Assembly: GCF_014200605.1 (NCBI RefSeq)
Contig: NZ_JACHCE010000002.1
Location: forward strand, 673,300 to 737,299
Direction: 5' to 3'
Length of the DNA: 64,000 nucleotides
From: Pedobacter cryoconitis
GTDB taxonomy: Bacteria; Bacteroidota; Bacteroidia; Sphingobacteriales; Sphingobacteriaceae
Shown: positions 53,631 to 63,233 of the stretch, piece by piece
Layout of the letters: each line of letters begins with the position of its first letter
How positions within the stretch are numbered: the first letter of the stretch is position 1
The notes under the pieces: generated by a model
The model's database searches: none
Told to the model about the DNA's origin: nothing
The model's input: the letters and a program-made list of their open reading frames with translations, nothing else
Translations under genes and position numbers: made by a program

Positions 53631-54311
53631 ATGGAACATATAAATATAGCCTGCATTTTTGATCTTGACGGAGTATTGGTAGATACGGCTGTTTATCATT
53701 ATCAGGCATGGAAGAAACTGGCAAACTCACTGGGTTTTGATTTTACAGAGGCACAAAACGAACAGCTTAAAGGGGTAAATAGAATGCGTTCTCTGGATAT
53801 GATTTTAAACTGGGGTGGAGTGGAAAAGACGGCAGCTGAAAAGGAAGAACTGGCTACTTTGAAAAATAGCTGGTATGTAGATATGATTAGTAAGATGTCT
53901 GTCTCGGAAGTATTACCAGGATCACTGGATTTGCTGAAAGCATTGAAAGCTCAGGGAATTAAAATTGCCTTAGGTTCGGCAAGTAAGAATTCAGGATTAA
54001 TTTTGGAAAGAACTGAAATAGCACATTTCTTTGATGCGATTGTAGATGGTAATTCGGTGACGACTTCAAAGCCTGATCCGGAAGTTTTTATTAAAGGAGC
54101 AGAATTATTAAATGCAGATCCGGCAGATTGTATTGTTTTTGAAGATGCATCTGCTGGTGTACAGGCAGCAATTGCCGCAAAAATGGCTGTAGTAGGTATC
54201 GGAACGGAAGCGAATTTGCCAGGGGCAGATGAGTTTCATAAAGACCTTTCGACAATCACTGTCGAAGGGCTGATTAATTTAGTAAAGCATAAGCATAGCG
54301 TAAAAGGGTAA
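53631..54311 (+). CDS. pgmB: Beta-phosphoglucomutase
   Basis: Converts beta-glucose-1-phosphate, the product of maltose phosphorylase, to glucose-6-phosphate. A 226-residue HAD enzyme with nucleophile Asp11 and acid Asp13 in FDLDGVLVDTA. The cap has the RMRSLDMIL phrase, HAD motif II is GSASKN, and the Lys and Asp loop is in SKPDPEVFIKGAELL and VFEDASAGVQAA. It precedes the GH65 gene by 2 bp, the usual pairing. Confidence 0.95.
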   Translation: MEHINIACIFDLDGVLVDTAVYHYQAWKKLANSLGFDFTEAQNEQLKGVNRMRSLDMILNWGGVEKTAAEKEELATLKNSWYVDMISKMSVSEVLPGSLDLLKALKAQGIKIALGSASKNSGLILERTEIAHFFDAIVDGNSVTTSKPDPEVFIKGAELLNADPADCIVFEDASAGVQAAIAAKMAVVGIGTEANLPGADEFHKDLSTITVEGLINLVKHKHSVKG

Positions 54312-54313
54312 AC

Positions 54314-56635
54314 ATGAAGAATTATATACAAGCAGAACAGTGGAACATCATTGAGAATGGTTTTGATTCTCATTTGAATAAGATATCGGAAAGTATATTC
54401 AGCCTTGGTAATGGCCGGATGGGACAACGTGCAAATTTTGAGGAAACTTATACCGGTGATACTTTACAGGGAAACTACGTTGCAGGTGTTTATTATCCGG
54501 ATAAAACCCGTGTAGGCTGGTGGAAAAACGGATATCCTGAATATTTTGCCAAAGTATTGAACGCTGCAGACTGGATGGGTCTGGAGCTTCGGTTAGATGG
54601 AGAACTTTTAGATTTAAATTTATGTAAAGTAACAGCTTTCCAGCGTTTGCTGAACATGAAAGAAGGTTACCTGGAACGTACATTTACTGCAGAACTGGCT
54701 TCGGGTAAACAAGTGCAGGTAAAGGCTAAACGTTTCTTCAGTATTGCGAATGATGAAGTTGCAGCGTTACATTATCAATTAACCCCGCTAAACTTTTCCG
54801 GAAAACTGGATTTAACTTCTTTTATTGATGGAGATGTTAAAAACCAGGATTCAAACTATGAAGAGAAGTTTTGGGATGAGGTGAGCAGGGTACAGGGTAC
54901 AAAGGGTACTTATTTGACTTTACGCACTAAAAAAACTGAATTTGATGTTATTACAGGGGTGAAGACTCTGGTAATTAAAAATGATAAAGCGGTTGAGCTT
55001 TCTATTGATACAACCAATCTTGAGAAATATCTTTCTGAAAGCGTTTCCATAGTGCTAACAGAGAATGAAGGAATTGATATCTATAAAATAGCAACTAATC
55101 TTTCTTCACAAAATTATCCTGCTGCTGACCTGCAGGCAAGAGCCGAAGAAGTGGTGAATGCTGCGGTAGCTAAAGGTTTTGATGAATTATTAAAAGAGCA
55201 GGCTGCTGCCTGGGCAACCAAATGGCAGGAAGGAGATATTATTATAGAGGGTGATGTAGCTGCACAACAGGCAATCCGTTTTAATATTTTCCAGTTGAAT
55301 CAAACTTATACCGGAAAAGATGCACGTCTGAATATCGGTCCTAAAGGTTTTACCGGTGAGAAATACGGAGGTTCTACCTATTGGGATACCGAAGCTTATT
55401 GTATTCCTTTCTATTTATCGACCGCTCCGCAGGAAGTTTCTAAAAACCTGTTGGTTTACCGTTATAAACACCTGGAAAAAGCAATTGAAAATGCAGAGAA
55501 ATTAGGCTTCAATAAAGGTGCGGCTTTATATCCGATGGTAACCATGAATGGTGAAGAATGTCACAATGAATGGGAAATCACCTTTGAAGAGATTCATAGA
55601 AATGGAGCTATCGCTTTTGCGATCTTCAACTATATCAGGTATACAGGTGACGTTGCTTATCTGAAAGAATTCGGATTAGAAGTATTGATTGGTATCGCCC
55701 GTTTCTGGAAACAAAGAGTAAACTGGAGTGCTGATAAAAAGCAATACGTGATGCTGGGTGTGACCGGGCCTAATGAGTATGAAAATAATATTAACAATAA
55801 CTGGTATACCAATACATTAGCCAGCTGGTGTTTAAAATATGCTGCTGAGGCTGCCGGAATTGTGAACGCAGAAGATCCGGAACAATATCAGCTTATTGTG
55901 GCTAAAACTTCTTTAAAAGAGGCGACAGAATTTGCAGATTGGAAAAAGATCTCTGAAAATATCTACCTGCCATATGATGAAGAGCGGGGGGTGTTTTTAC
56001 AACAGGATGGATATCTGGATAAGGAGCAGATCCTGGTAAAGGATCTTCCTGCTTCAGAGCGCCCGTTGAATCAGAAATGGAGCTGGGACAGGATTTTGCG
56101 TTCTTGTTTTATTAAACAGGCGGACGTTTTACAGGGCATGTACTTCTTTGAGGATGACTACGACATGGATACTTTAAAACGGAATTTTGATTTCTATGAA
56201 TCACGTACCGTACATGAAAGTTCTTTATCGCCTTGTGTACATAGTATTTTAGCGGCTAAACTGAATGATGGTGACCGGGCCTATGAGTTTTATCTGCGTA
56301 CTTCGCGTTTAGATCTGGATGATTATAATAATGATACGGAAGATGGCCTGCATATTACTTCGATGGCCGGAACATGGATGAGTATTGTTGAAGGATTTGG
56401 TGGAATGCGTGTCAAAGAGAATACGCTTTCGTTTAATCCTTTCCTTCCTGAACAATGGACTTCATTCGCTTTTACAATCGGATTCCGCGGAACTCAGTTC
56501 AATGTGAAAGTCACTAAAGATGAAATTATAATCAATACAACAAGTAAAGAGTTGGTGCACATCAATATATTTAATAAGTTACACCCTGTTTCGGCAGGTG
56601 AAACAGTAATTAATTACAAAGGGCTATTGGTATGA
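54314..56635 (+). CDS. GH65 maltose phosphorylase
   Basis: A 773-residue cytoplasmic enzyme (no signal peptide) that splits maltose with phosphate into glucose and beta-glucose-1-phosphate. Family blocks are the N-terminal ESIFSLGNGRMGQRANFEE, the barrel phrase YGGSTYWDTEAYCIPF, the catalytic acid Glu488 in VTGPNEYENNINNNWYTN, and the late KQADVLQGMYFFEDDYD and YESRTVHESSLSPCVHS. Kojibiose or trehalose phosphorylases of GH65 cannot be fully excluded, but pgmB and the maltodextrin enzymes favour maltose. Its stop overlaps the next start as ATGA. Confidence 0.93.
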   Translation: MKNYIQAEQWNIIENGFDSHLNKISESIFSLGNGRMGQRANFEETYTGDTLQGNYVAGVYYPDKTRVGWWKNGYPEYFAKVLNAADWMGLELRLDGELLDLNLCKVTAFQRLLNMKEGYLERTFTAELASGKQVQVKAKRFFSIANDEVAALHYQLTPLNFSGKLDLTSFIDGDVKNQDSNYEEKFWDEVSRVQGTKGTYLTLRTKKTEFDVITGVKTLVIKNDKAVELSIDTTNLEKYLSESVSIVLTENEGIDIYKIATNLSSQNYPAADLQARAEEVVNAAVAKGFDELLKEQAAAWATKWQEGDIIIEGDVAAQQAIRFNIFQLNQTYTGKDARLNIGPKGFTGEKYGGSTYWDTEAYCIPFYLSTAPQEVSKNLLVYRYKHLEKAIENAEKLGFNKGAALYPMVTMNGEECHNEWEITFEEIHRNGAIAFAIFNYIRYTGDVAYLKEFGLEVLIGIARFWKQRVNWSADKKQYVMLGVTGPNEYENNINNNWYTNTLASWCLKYAAEAAGIVNAEDPEQYQLIVAKTSLKEATEFADWKKISENIYLPYDEERGVFLQQDGYLDKEQILVKDLPASERPLNQKWSWDRILRSCFIKQADVLQGMYFFEDDYDMDTLKRNFDFYESRTVHESSLSPCVHSILAAKLNDGDRAYEFYLRTSRLDLDDYNNDTEDGLHITSMAGTWMSIVEGFGGMRVKENTLSFNPFLPEQWTSFAFTIGFRGTQFNVKVTKDEIIINTTSKELVHINIFNKLHPVSAGETVINYKGLLV

Positions 56636-58392
56636 TGAAAACCCGTTACTGGATTTTAACCATAGTTATTTTACTGTTTTCTGGATTTATAAATAGAGGT
56701 ATGGCGCAGAATAACAAAAAGATAATGATTTACCAGCTTTTACCAAGGTTATTTGGTAATAAGCAGCAAAGTAATATTCCTTACGGAACGATTCAGCAGA
56801 ATGGCAGCGGGAAATTCAATGATATCACAGCGCAGGCCCTGGATGGAATTAAAGAACTGGGGACAACACATGTGTGGTTTACAGGGGTAATTTCTCATGC
56901 GACTTTAACGGATTATAGCAGTGCCGGATTACCAGCCAATAATGCGAAAGTAGTGAAAGGCAGAGCGGGGTCTCCGTATGCCGTAAGAGATTATTATGAC
57001 GTAGACCCTGATTTGTCAGTGAATGTGGCTAACCGGATGGCGGAGTTTGAAGCATTGATCAAAAGGACGCATGAGAAAGGGTTAAAAGTGATTATTGATT
57101 TTGTCCCTAATCATGTAGCCCGTCAGTATCAGTCAAAGATGAAGCCTGCCGGGGTTAAAGATTTCGGAGAGGGGGATGATGTACATGTGGCTTTTAGTGC
57201 GGCCAATGATTATTATTATGTACCGGGAAAGGATTTTGTAGTTCCGGCCCCGAAATCTGATCAGCAAACACCGCTTTCGGTTTTGCAGCAGCAGAATTAT
57301 ACGGAATCGCCTGCTAAAGCAACAGGAAATAATGTTTTTTCAGCAAGCCCTTCGGTAGATGACTGGTATGAAACTATAAAACTGAATTATGGGGTAGATC
57401 AGGTGAATGGGGCGAAACAGTATTTTGCACCGACGCCGGCAGTATGGACTAAAATGAGAGATATTTTGGTTTACTGGACAAAGAAAGGGGTAGATGGTTT
57501 CCGTTGTGATATGGCGGAGATGGTTCCTCTTGAATTCTGGCACTGGGTAATTCCGGAAGTTAAAAAGGTAAATCCTGAACTGATCTTTATCGGGGAAGCT
57601 TATGACCCTTCTACTTATAAATCGTTTCTGACTACTGGTAAATTTGATTATTTATATGACAAGGTTGGACTGTATGATGGTTTGAAGAAACTAATCAGAA
57701 GTGAAGATCAGGCCGATGTAAATGATATCAGAAAAGTATGGCAGCATGAAAGTGCGGGTTTTGGAGATCAGATGCTGCGTTTCCTGGAAAACCATGATGA
57801 GGAACGTATTGCTTCTGCTGGTTTTGCCGGACAAGCCGAATTGGCATTACCTGCAATGGTTGTTTCTGCTACTTTATCCGGCGGGCCGGTGATGACTTAT
57901 TTTGGTCAGGAAGTTGGTGAACCGGGCAGAGGTGCAGAAGGATTTGGCGGAGAGGATAACCGGACTACTATTTTTGATTACTGGGGTGTTCCTGAACATC
58001 AAAAATGGATGAACAACGGGGCTTTTGATGGCGGACAATTAGTTGGTGCGCAAAAGGAGTTGAGAAATTACTATAAAAAACTGCTTCAGTTTGTAGGTGC
58101 ATCGGAAGCTATCGCCAATGGTCAGTTATGGGAAATCCCGGTTGGCGGCAATATGAACAAAAGGATGTATGGTTATGTCCGTTATACTGCTAATCAGCGT
58201 TTACTGATCCTTGTCAATTTTGACCGTCATTACAGGATGGAAAGCCAGGTACAGATTCCGGCAGAGATTTTACAGAACCGTCCGGTTACTAACGCTGTTG
58301 ATCAGCTTTCCGGCCAGAAATTAAATGATATTAAAGAGAATACAGTACCTGTCTGGGTATTGCCAATGAGTGCGCAGATTATCGCATTCTAA
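56632..58392 (+). CDS. Second GH13 alpha-amylase-family enzyme
   Basis: A 586-residue exported enzyme (signal peptide to GMAQ). The GH13 barrel opens KIMIYQLLPRLFGN, with DFVPNHVARQY as region I, nucleophile Asp293 in GFRCDMAE, acid Glu322 in FIGEAYD and Asp389 in ENHDEE. GPVMTYFGQEVGEPGRG follows, and a C-terminal beta domain ends the protein. Compared with the first GH13 enzyme it lacks the cyclomaltodextrinase N-terminal domain. It probably acts on starch or maltodextrins with different bond or length preference. The start may be the first or second of two adjacent ATG codons; both are coupled to the GH65 stop. Confidence 0.92.
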   Translation: MMKTRYWILTIVILLFSGFINRGMAQNNKKIMIYQLLPRLFGNKQQSNIPYGTIQQNGSGKFNDITAQALDGIKELGTTHVWFTGVISHATLTDYSSAGLPANNAKVVKGRAGSPYAVRDYYDVDPDLSVNVANRMAEFEALIKRTHEKGLKVIIDFVPNHVARQYQSKMKPAGVKDFGEGDDVHVAFSAANDYYYVPGKDFVVPAPKSDQQTPLSVLQQQNYTESPAKATGNNVFSASPSVDDWYETIKLNYGVDQVNGAKQYFAPTPAVWTKMRDILVYWTKKGVDGFRCDMAEMVPLEFWHWVIPEVKKVNPELIFIGEAYDPSTYKSFLTTGKFDYLYDKVGLYDGLKKLIRSEDQADVNDIRKVWQHESAGFGDQMLRFLENHDEERIASAGFAGQAELALPAMVVSATLSGGPVMTYFGQEVGEPGRGAEGFGGEDNRTTIFDYWGVPEHQKWMNNGAFDGGQLVGAQKELRNYYKKLLQFVGASEAIANGQLWEIPVGGNMNKRMYGYVRYTANQRLLILVNFDRHYRMESQVQIPAEILQNRPVTNAVDQLSGQKLNDIKENTVPVWVLPMSAQIIAF

Positions 58393-58426
58393 GAAAGACC
58401 TGAACCGCTAAACCAAACCAATCCTT

Positions 58427-59776
58427 ATGGAACTAAATAAAGCCGCTGCCTCCAAACCAAAATTGTCCAATGCACAGATCTTTAATATGAGTGCTGGCTT
58501 TTTTGGGATACAGTTTGGTTTTGCTTTGCAAAATGGAAATGCTTCAAGAATCCTGCAGACTTTTGGTGCAGATGTGGAACATCTATCCCTTTTCTGGCTG
58601 GCAGCCCCTTTAACAGGGATGATTGTACAACCGATTATTGGTTATTACAGTGATAAAACCTGGAACCGTTTTGGCAGAAGGAGACCTTATTTCCTGATTG
58701 GCGCAATTTTAACGGCTATTGCTTTGATCCTGATGCCTAATGCAGGCGCTATGGCGAGTTTCCTCCCACCGATTATTATCGGGGCAGGAATGCTGATGAT
58801 CATGGATGCCTCTATTAATGTGGCGATGGAGCCTTTCAGAGCTTTAGTTGGGGATAAATTACCGGAAAGTCAAAGAAGTTTTGGCTTTTCGATGCAGACT
58901 TTTTTAATAGGAGCGGGTGCCATATCGGGTTCGTGGCTACCTTATGTCTTCTCTGAATACCTGGGCGCTTCGAAAGTTGCAGCAGCAGGACAGGTGCCGC
59001 ATAATGTAATTTATTCCTTTTATGCGGGTGCAGCCATCTTACTGATTACGATCTTATGGACGGTATTGTCCACTAAAGAATATCCGCCGGAGGAAATGGC
59101 TTTATACCATGCTGGGGAACCAGAAGCAGAGGAACAAAAAGGTTTATTGTCTATTCTGACGGATTTCTCGAATATGCCTTTAACGATGAAGCAGTTGGGA
59201 CTGGTTCAGTTTTTCTCGTGGTTTGCACTGTTTTCGATGTGGGTATTTACTACGCCTGCTATCGCTCAGCATATTTATAAAGTGCTTCCCGGCGATACTT
59301 CTTCGGTTAAATTTGCTGATGCAGGGAATTGGGTAGGTATTCTGTTTGGTGTTTATAATGGGGTTTCGGCTATTTATGCCTTGATTTTACCTTCTATCGC
59401 CAGGGCAACCAGCCGTAAAGTAGCTCATGCTTTTTCTTTACTGGCGGGTGGTGCAGGATTGCTGTCTATTTATTTTATTAGTAATCCGGATTATCTGATC
59501 TATTCTATGATTGGTATCGGCCTTGCCTGGGGGAGTATCCTTTCTATGCCCTATGCGATTTTATCGAGTGCGATACCTCCGCGTAAAATGGGTGTTTATA
59601 TGGGAATATTTAATTTCTTTATCACGATGCCACAAATTGTCAATGGTATTTTTGGCGGGATCATTGTGAAGCAGTTTTATCATGGAGAAGCTATTTACGC
59701 GATTGTTCTTGCCGGAATATTTATGATCCTGGGCGCAATCTCTGTATTATATATACAGGGAAGTAAAGAAAAGTAA
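58427..59776 (+). CDS. MFS/GPH-type sugar transporter, probably maltose
   Basis: A 449-residue inner-membrane protein with about 12 hydrophobic helices. Family phrases are SAGFFGIQFGFALQNGNASRILQTFGAD, PLTGMIVQPIIGYYSDKTWNRFGRRRPYFLIGAI (the D-R-x-G-R-R loop between helices 2 and 3) and MDASINVAMEPFRALVGD. This is the layout of sucrose/maltose transporters of the SLC45/GPH group. Placed last in the locus, it would carry maltose or short dextrins to the cytoplasmic GH65 phosphorylase. Substrate is inferred from context. Confidence 0.9.
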   Translation: MELNKAAASKPKLSNAQIFNMSAGFFGIQFGFALQNGNASRILQTFGADVEHLSLFWLAAPLTGMIVQPIIGYYSDKTWNRFGRRRPYFLIGAILTAIALILMPNAGAMASFLPPIIIGAGMLMIMDASINVAMEPFRALVGDKLPESQRSFGFSMQTFLIGAGAISGSWLPYVFSEYLGASKVAAAGQVPHNVIYSFYAGAAILLITILWTVLSTKEYPPEEMALYHAGEPEAEEQKGLLSILTDFSNMPLTMKQLGLVQFFSWFALFSMWVFTTPAIAQHIYKVLPGDTSSVKFADAGNWVGILFGVYNGVSAIYALILPSIARATSRKVAHAFSLLAGGAGLLSIYFISNPDYLIYSMIGIGLAWGSILSMPYAILSSAIPPRKMGVYMGIFNFFITMPQIVNGIFGGIIVKQFYHGEAIYAIVLAGIFMILGAISVLYIQGSKEK

Positions 59777-59890
59777 ATATCTGTTTATGCTGAGTAAGGG
59801 GATAATATTCGGAAGAGTAACATTTTTAAGGGATTAACATAGATTTCTGATCTTATTTTGATATTTGAGGACCTAAACAATCCGATTGAA

Positions 59891-61438
59891 ATGAAGATAT
59901 TTTATACGTTAATCCTGGCTGGATTGTGTGTTTGCTATACGGCGACTGCACAAAAGATGCAGCCAATCAAACCTGTTCCTGAAACTAAGAAAGCTGATAG
60001 TTCAGCAAACAGTGAAGTAAATTCCCGTAAAATAGTTACAGAAAGTGCAGTAGTTACACAGCATCAGGTTACCATTAAAGGACAGCGTGTCCCTTATAAA
60101 GCGATTACCGGCACTTTACCAGTATGGGATGAGGCGGGTAAAGCTATAGCTGGCCTGTTTTATACTTATTATGAAAGAACAGATGTCAAAGATAAAACCA
60201 ACAGGCCACTGGTGATCTCTTTTAACGGTGGTCCCGGTTCTGCATCAGTATGGATGCATATTGCTTATACCGGGCCTGTATTGTTGAATATTGATGACCA
60301 GGGGTATCCAGTGCAGCCTTATGGATATAAAGAGAATAAGTTCTCTATACTGGATGTGGCTGATATTGTCTATATCGACCCTGTAAATACGGGTTATTCC
60401 AGAGCAATTAATAAAGATATTCCGGGTAGTAAGTTTTTTGGCGTCAATGCGGATATTAAATATCTGGCAGAGTGGATCAATACTTTTGTAACCCGCAATA
60501 ACCGCTGGGGTTCTCCTAAATTTCTGATTGGTGAAAGTTATGGTACTGCCCGTGTCTCTGGTTTAGCCCTGGAACTTCAAAATTCGCAATGGATGTATTT
60601 GAATGGTGTGGTACTGGTTTCACCAACTACGCTTGGGATAGAAAGAGGAGACGCCCTGTCTGCTGCTTTACGTTTACCTTATTTTGCTGCTGCTGCATGG
60701 TATCATAAAATGTTGAAACCTGAATTTCAGGACCGGGCTTTAAGGGCATTATTACCGGAAGTAGAACAGTTTACGATGAATGAACTGATCCCTGCTCTAG
60801 CTAAAGGAAGCCAGTTGGGTGAGGAACAGAAAAAAGTAATTGCAGCAAAAATGGCTGCCTATGCCGGCATTAGTGAAAAAACTATTTTACAGCATAACCT
60901 GGACGTACCAGCTGATTTTTTCTGGAAAGAATTACTGCGTGATCAGGGCTTTACCATCGGCAGGCTGGATTCAAGATATCGCGGGATGGATAGACAGGAT
61001 GCAGGGGAAGGGCCTGATTATAATGCAGAGCTGAGTTCCTGGTTACATTCTTTTACGCCTGCAATTAATATGTATATCCGCAATGAACTCAATTATAAGA
61101 CTGACCTGAAATATAATATGTTTGGCTCTGTTTATCCATGGGATAATACAGGAAACCATACTGCAGAGAATTTACGGGATGCAATGGCACAAAATCCTGC
61201 TTTGCATCTGTTTGTACAATCTGGTTATTTTGATGGTGCATGTGATTATTTTAATGCAAAATATAGCATGTGGCAAATGGATCCGGGAGGGAAATTAAAG
61301 GATAGAATGAGCTGGGAAGGGTATGAAGGAGGCCATATGATGTATTTAAGAAGTGCTGATCTGCAAAAAGGAAATGACGATCTGAGAGACTTTATTAAAA
61401 AATCTTTACCTAAAGCAGGAGTCGCTTCGAAATTTTAG
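59891..61438 (+). CDS. S10-family serine carboxypeptidase, exported
   Basis: A 515-residue protein from the ATG at 59891, which begins a clean signal peptide (MKIFYTLILAGLCVCYTATAQ); the earlier TTG at 59858 would put 11 charged residues before it. The peptidase S10 fold is shown by SFNGGPGSASVWMH (oxyanion region), catalytic Ser216 in IGESYGTARVSG, Asp in QSGYFDGACDYFN and His in YEGGHMMYL. It removes C-terminal amino acids in the periplasm. It follows the maltodextrin locus but is probably separate from it (114-bp gap). Confidence 0.92.
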   Translation: MKIFYTLILAGLCVCYTATAQKMQPIKPVPETKKADSSANSEVNSRKIVTESAVVTQHQVTIKGQRVPYKAITGTLPVWDEAGKAIAGLFYTYYERTDVKDKTNRPLVISFNGGPGSASVWMHIAYTGPVLLNIDDQGYPVQPYGYKENKFSILDVADIVYIDPVNTGYSRAINKDIPGSKFFGVNADIKYLAEWINTFVTRNNRWGSPKFLIGESYGTARVSGLALELQNSQWMYLNGVVLVSPTTLGIERGDALSAALRLPYFAAAAWYHKMLKPEFQDRALRALLPEVEQFTMNELIPALAKGSQLGEEQKKVIAAKMAAYAGISEKTILQHNLDVPADFFWKELLRDQGFTIGRLDSRYRGMDRQDAGEGPDYNAELSSWLHSFTPAINMYIRNELNYKTDLKYNMFGSVYPWDNTGNHTAENLRDAMAQNPALHLFVQSGYFDGACDYFNAKYSMWQMDPGGKLKDRMSWEGYEGGHMMYLRSADLQKGNDDLRDFIKKSLPKAGVASKF

Positions 61439-61476
61439 ACTTTTCTAAATAAAATACCTATTTTTACCGCCCACTT

Positions 61477-62439
61477 ATGGAACAGATAAAAACGTCATTT
61501 GATTTTGAAAAACCTATTGCTGAACTGATGCAGCAAATTGAAAAGGTTAAACAGGTTGCTGATAAAACAAAAGTAGATATGTCTGCTACACTGATTGAGC
61601 TTGAAGATAAGCTGTCTAAAACGCAGAATGCACTTTATGCAAGTCTTACAGGCTGGCAGGAAGTACAGTTGTCACGTCATCCGGAAAGGCCTCAGACGCT
61701 TGACTATATTGGAATGATCTGTGATGATTTTATTGAATTGCACGGTGACCGTACAGTAAGGGATGATAAAGCGATTATTGGTGGTTTTGCTACTATTGGT
61801 GGCGAAACAGTCATGGTTATTGGTCATCAGAAAGGTAAAAACACGAAGGAACGTCAATACCGTAATTTCGGAATGGCTAATCCTGAGGGATACCGCAAAG
61901 CTTTAAGGCTGATGCGTCTTGCAGAAAAATTCAACAAACCGGTTATTTCTTTTATTGATACAATGGGTGCTTATCCTGGTATTGAGGCAGAGGAACGCGG
62001 ACAGGGTGAAGCAATTGCAAGAAACCTGATGGAAATGTCGGTCCTGAAAGTACCTATTATTTGTCTGATTATTGGTGAAGGTGCATCAGGTGGTGCATTG
62101 GGTATCGGTATCGGTGATAAAGTATATATGCTGGAGCATACCTGGTATTCGGTAATTTCTCCGGAATCATGTTCTTCTATTTTATGGCGCAGCTGGGACT
62201 TTAAAGAGAAAGCAGCGGAGTGTTTGAAGCTGACTTCGAATGATATGCTGAAAAACAAACTGATTGACGGTATCATTAAAGAACCCCTGGGAGGTGCACA
62301 TCAGAATCCTGCTGCAATGGCAGAGACAGTGAAAACTCAGATCCTGAAAGATATTAAGGCTCTTGGAAAAGAGAAAACAGAAAAGATGATCTCTAATAGA
62401 ATTGATAAGTTCTGCGCTATGGGCGTAGTTGTTGAGTAA
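61477..62439 (+). CDS. accA: Acetyl-CoA carboxylase carboxyltransferase subunit alpha
   Basis: AccA with AccD moves the carboxyl group from biotin to acetyl-CoA, forming malonyl-CoA for fatty acid synthesis. The 320-residue length is standard. The N-terminal helix [18 protein letters not shown] is followed by [14 protein letters not shown] and the crotonase-type core with [72 protein letters not shown] and [12 protein letters not shown] strong hairpin terminator follows. accD is not in the window. Confidence 0.97.
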   Translation: MEQIKTSFDFEKPIAELMQQIEKVKQVADKTKVDMSATLIELEDKLSKTQNALYASLTGWQEVQLSRHPERPQTLDYIGMICDDFIELHGDRTVRDDKAIIGGFATIGGETVMVIGHQKGKNTKERQYRNFGMANPEGYRKALRLMRLAEKFNKPVISFIDTMGAYPGIEAEERGQGEAIARNLMEMSVLKVPIICLIIGEGASGGALGIGIGDKVYMLEHTWYSVISPESCSSILWRSWDFKEKAAECLKLTSNDMLKNKLIDGIIKEPLGGAHQNPAAMAETVKTQILKDIKALGKEKTEKMISNRIDKFCAMGVVVE

Positions 62440-62455
62440 TTCAAAATACAAGAAG

Positions 62456-62491
62456 AAAAAGGCTCAGATAATTTATCTGAGCCTTTTTTTT
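62456..62491 (+). terminator. Terminator of accA
   Basis: AAAAAGGCTCAGATA (62456-62470) pairs perfectly with its inverse (62474-62488) over a 3-base loop, followed by more T. Confidence 0.85.
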
Positions 62492-62577
62492 GGATTTTTT
62501 TTTATCTGAACAAAACGTTAAACCTTCATGATTTGCCAGAGTCAGAAGGTTATAAATGTTTATTTAATTTGGAATTT

Positions 62578-62811
62578 ATGAAACTCACCAGATTTTTCAT
62601 AGCAGCATTAGTGATGATATCCTTCAGTACTTTAGCAAAAGCACAGTCTGTAGTTGAAACTGTTTATCCTGGTCATTACTATCGAAGGGTAGTGGTTGTT
62701 CACAGGCCGGCTATTGTGGAGCGCGTTTATGAACGCCCTGTTTATTATTATAACTACAGGCCATCAGCTTATTACAGACCATATCGTCATTACTATAGAC
62801 ATTGCTGGTAA
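62578..62811 (+). CDS. Small exported Tyr/Arg-rich protein
   Basis: A 77-residue protein from the ATG at 62578; a longer frame from a TTG at 62533 is rejected because the signal peptide (MKLTRFFIAALVMISFSTLAKAQ) starts at 62578. The mature 54 residues are very rich in Tyr, Arg, Pro and Val (YYRRVVVVHRP, RPVYYYNYRP, YRPYRHYYRHCW) with a single Cys near the end. I do not recognise a family with a known role. The next gene has a similar composition, so the two may be related. Confidence 0.6.
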   Translation: MKLTRFFIAALVMISFSTLAKAQSVVETVYPGHYYRRVVVVHRPAIVERVYERPVYYYNYRPSAYYRPYRHYYRHCW

Positions 62812-62857
62812 AAGAGCTTTAGCAGCAGGAGTTTATTTTTTTATGGATTTTAATTAA

Positions 62858-63157
62858 ATGATGATGAAAAAGATAAGATATGTTACGGTACTACTGTCGT
62901 TATCAGTTATGTTATTCGCCGCTTCCTGTGCTCCTTCCTATTATGTGGCCAGCCGGCCTGTTGAGCCAGTCTATGTGCGTCCGGTTGCACCCTATCCAAA
63001 TGCTTATTGGGTGCCGGATGAGTGGACATGGAGAAATGGAGTATATATACATGTTAATGGCTATTATGTCCGGTCAAGACCTAACCATGTTTATGTTCGT
63101 GGATATTGGCGTCCGGGAAGGCGTGGCTACGCCTGGCACAGAGGGCACTGGAGGTAG
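62858..63157 (+). CDS. Small lipoprotein with Tyr/Trp/Arg-rich mature part
   Basis: A 99-residue lipoprotein. The start is one of three adjacent ATG codons (62858, 62861, 62864). The signal is hydrophobic to the lipobox LFAASC (Cys24). The mature part is Tyr-, Pro-, Val- and Arg-rich, with the phrases YWVPDEWTWRNGVYIHVNGYYV and VYVRGYWRPGRRGYAWHRGHWR. The W-x-W and GxW spacing resembles the YXWQ-type short surface proteins of Bacteroidota, but the match is loose. A strong hairpin follows. Confidence 0.65.
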   Translation: MMMKKIRYVTVLLSLSVMLFAASCAPSYYVASRPVEPVYVRPVAPYPNAYWVPDEWTWRNGVYIHVNGYYVRSRPNHVYVRGYWRPGRRGYAWHRGHWR

Positions 63158-63180
63158 GTTTTCTTACCTTTCCTATCAAC

Positions 63181-63219
63181 AAAAAAAAGCCTGCCGTATT
63201 GTACGGCAGGCTTTTTTTT
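63181..63219. terminator. Bidirectional terminator between convergent genes
   Basis: An 18-base arm (eight A, then GCCTGCCGTA, 63181-63198) pairs perfectly with its inverse (63202-63219) across a 3-base loop. It separates the small lipoprotein from the convergent DUF2723 gene. Confidence 0.85.
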
Positions 63220-63233
63220 GTTTGTAATTTCTG

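Noticed and set aside
62880..63227. 115-codon forward frame overlapping the small lipoprotein gene
   Set aside because: It is in another frame of the lipoprotein gene and crosses the terminator at 63181-63219; the lipoprotein frame has a signal and lipobox.
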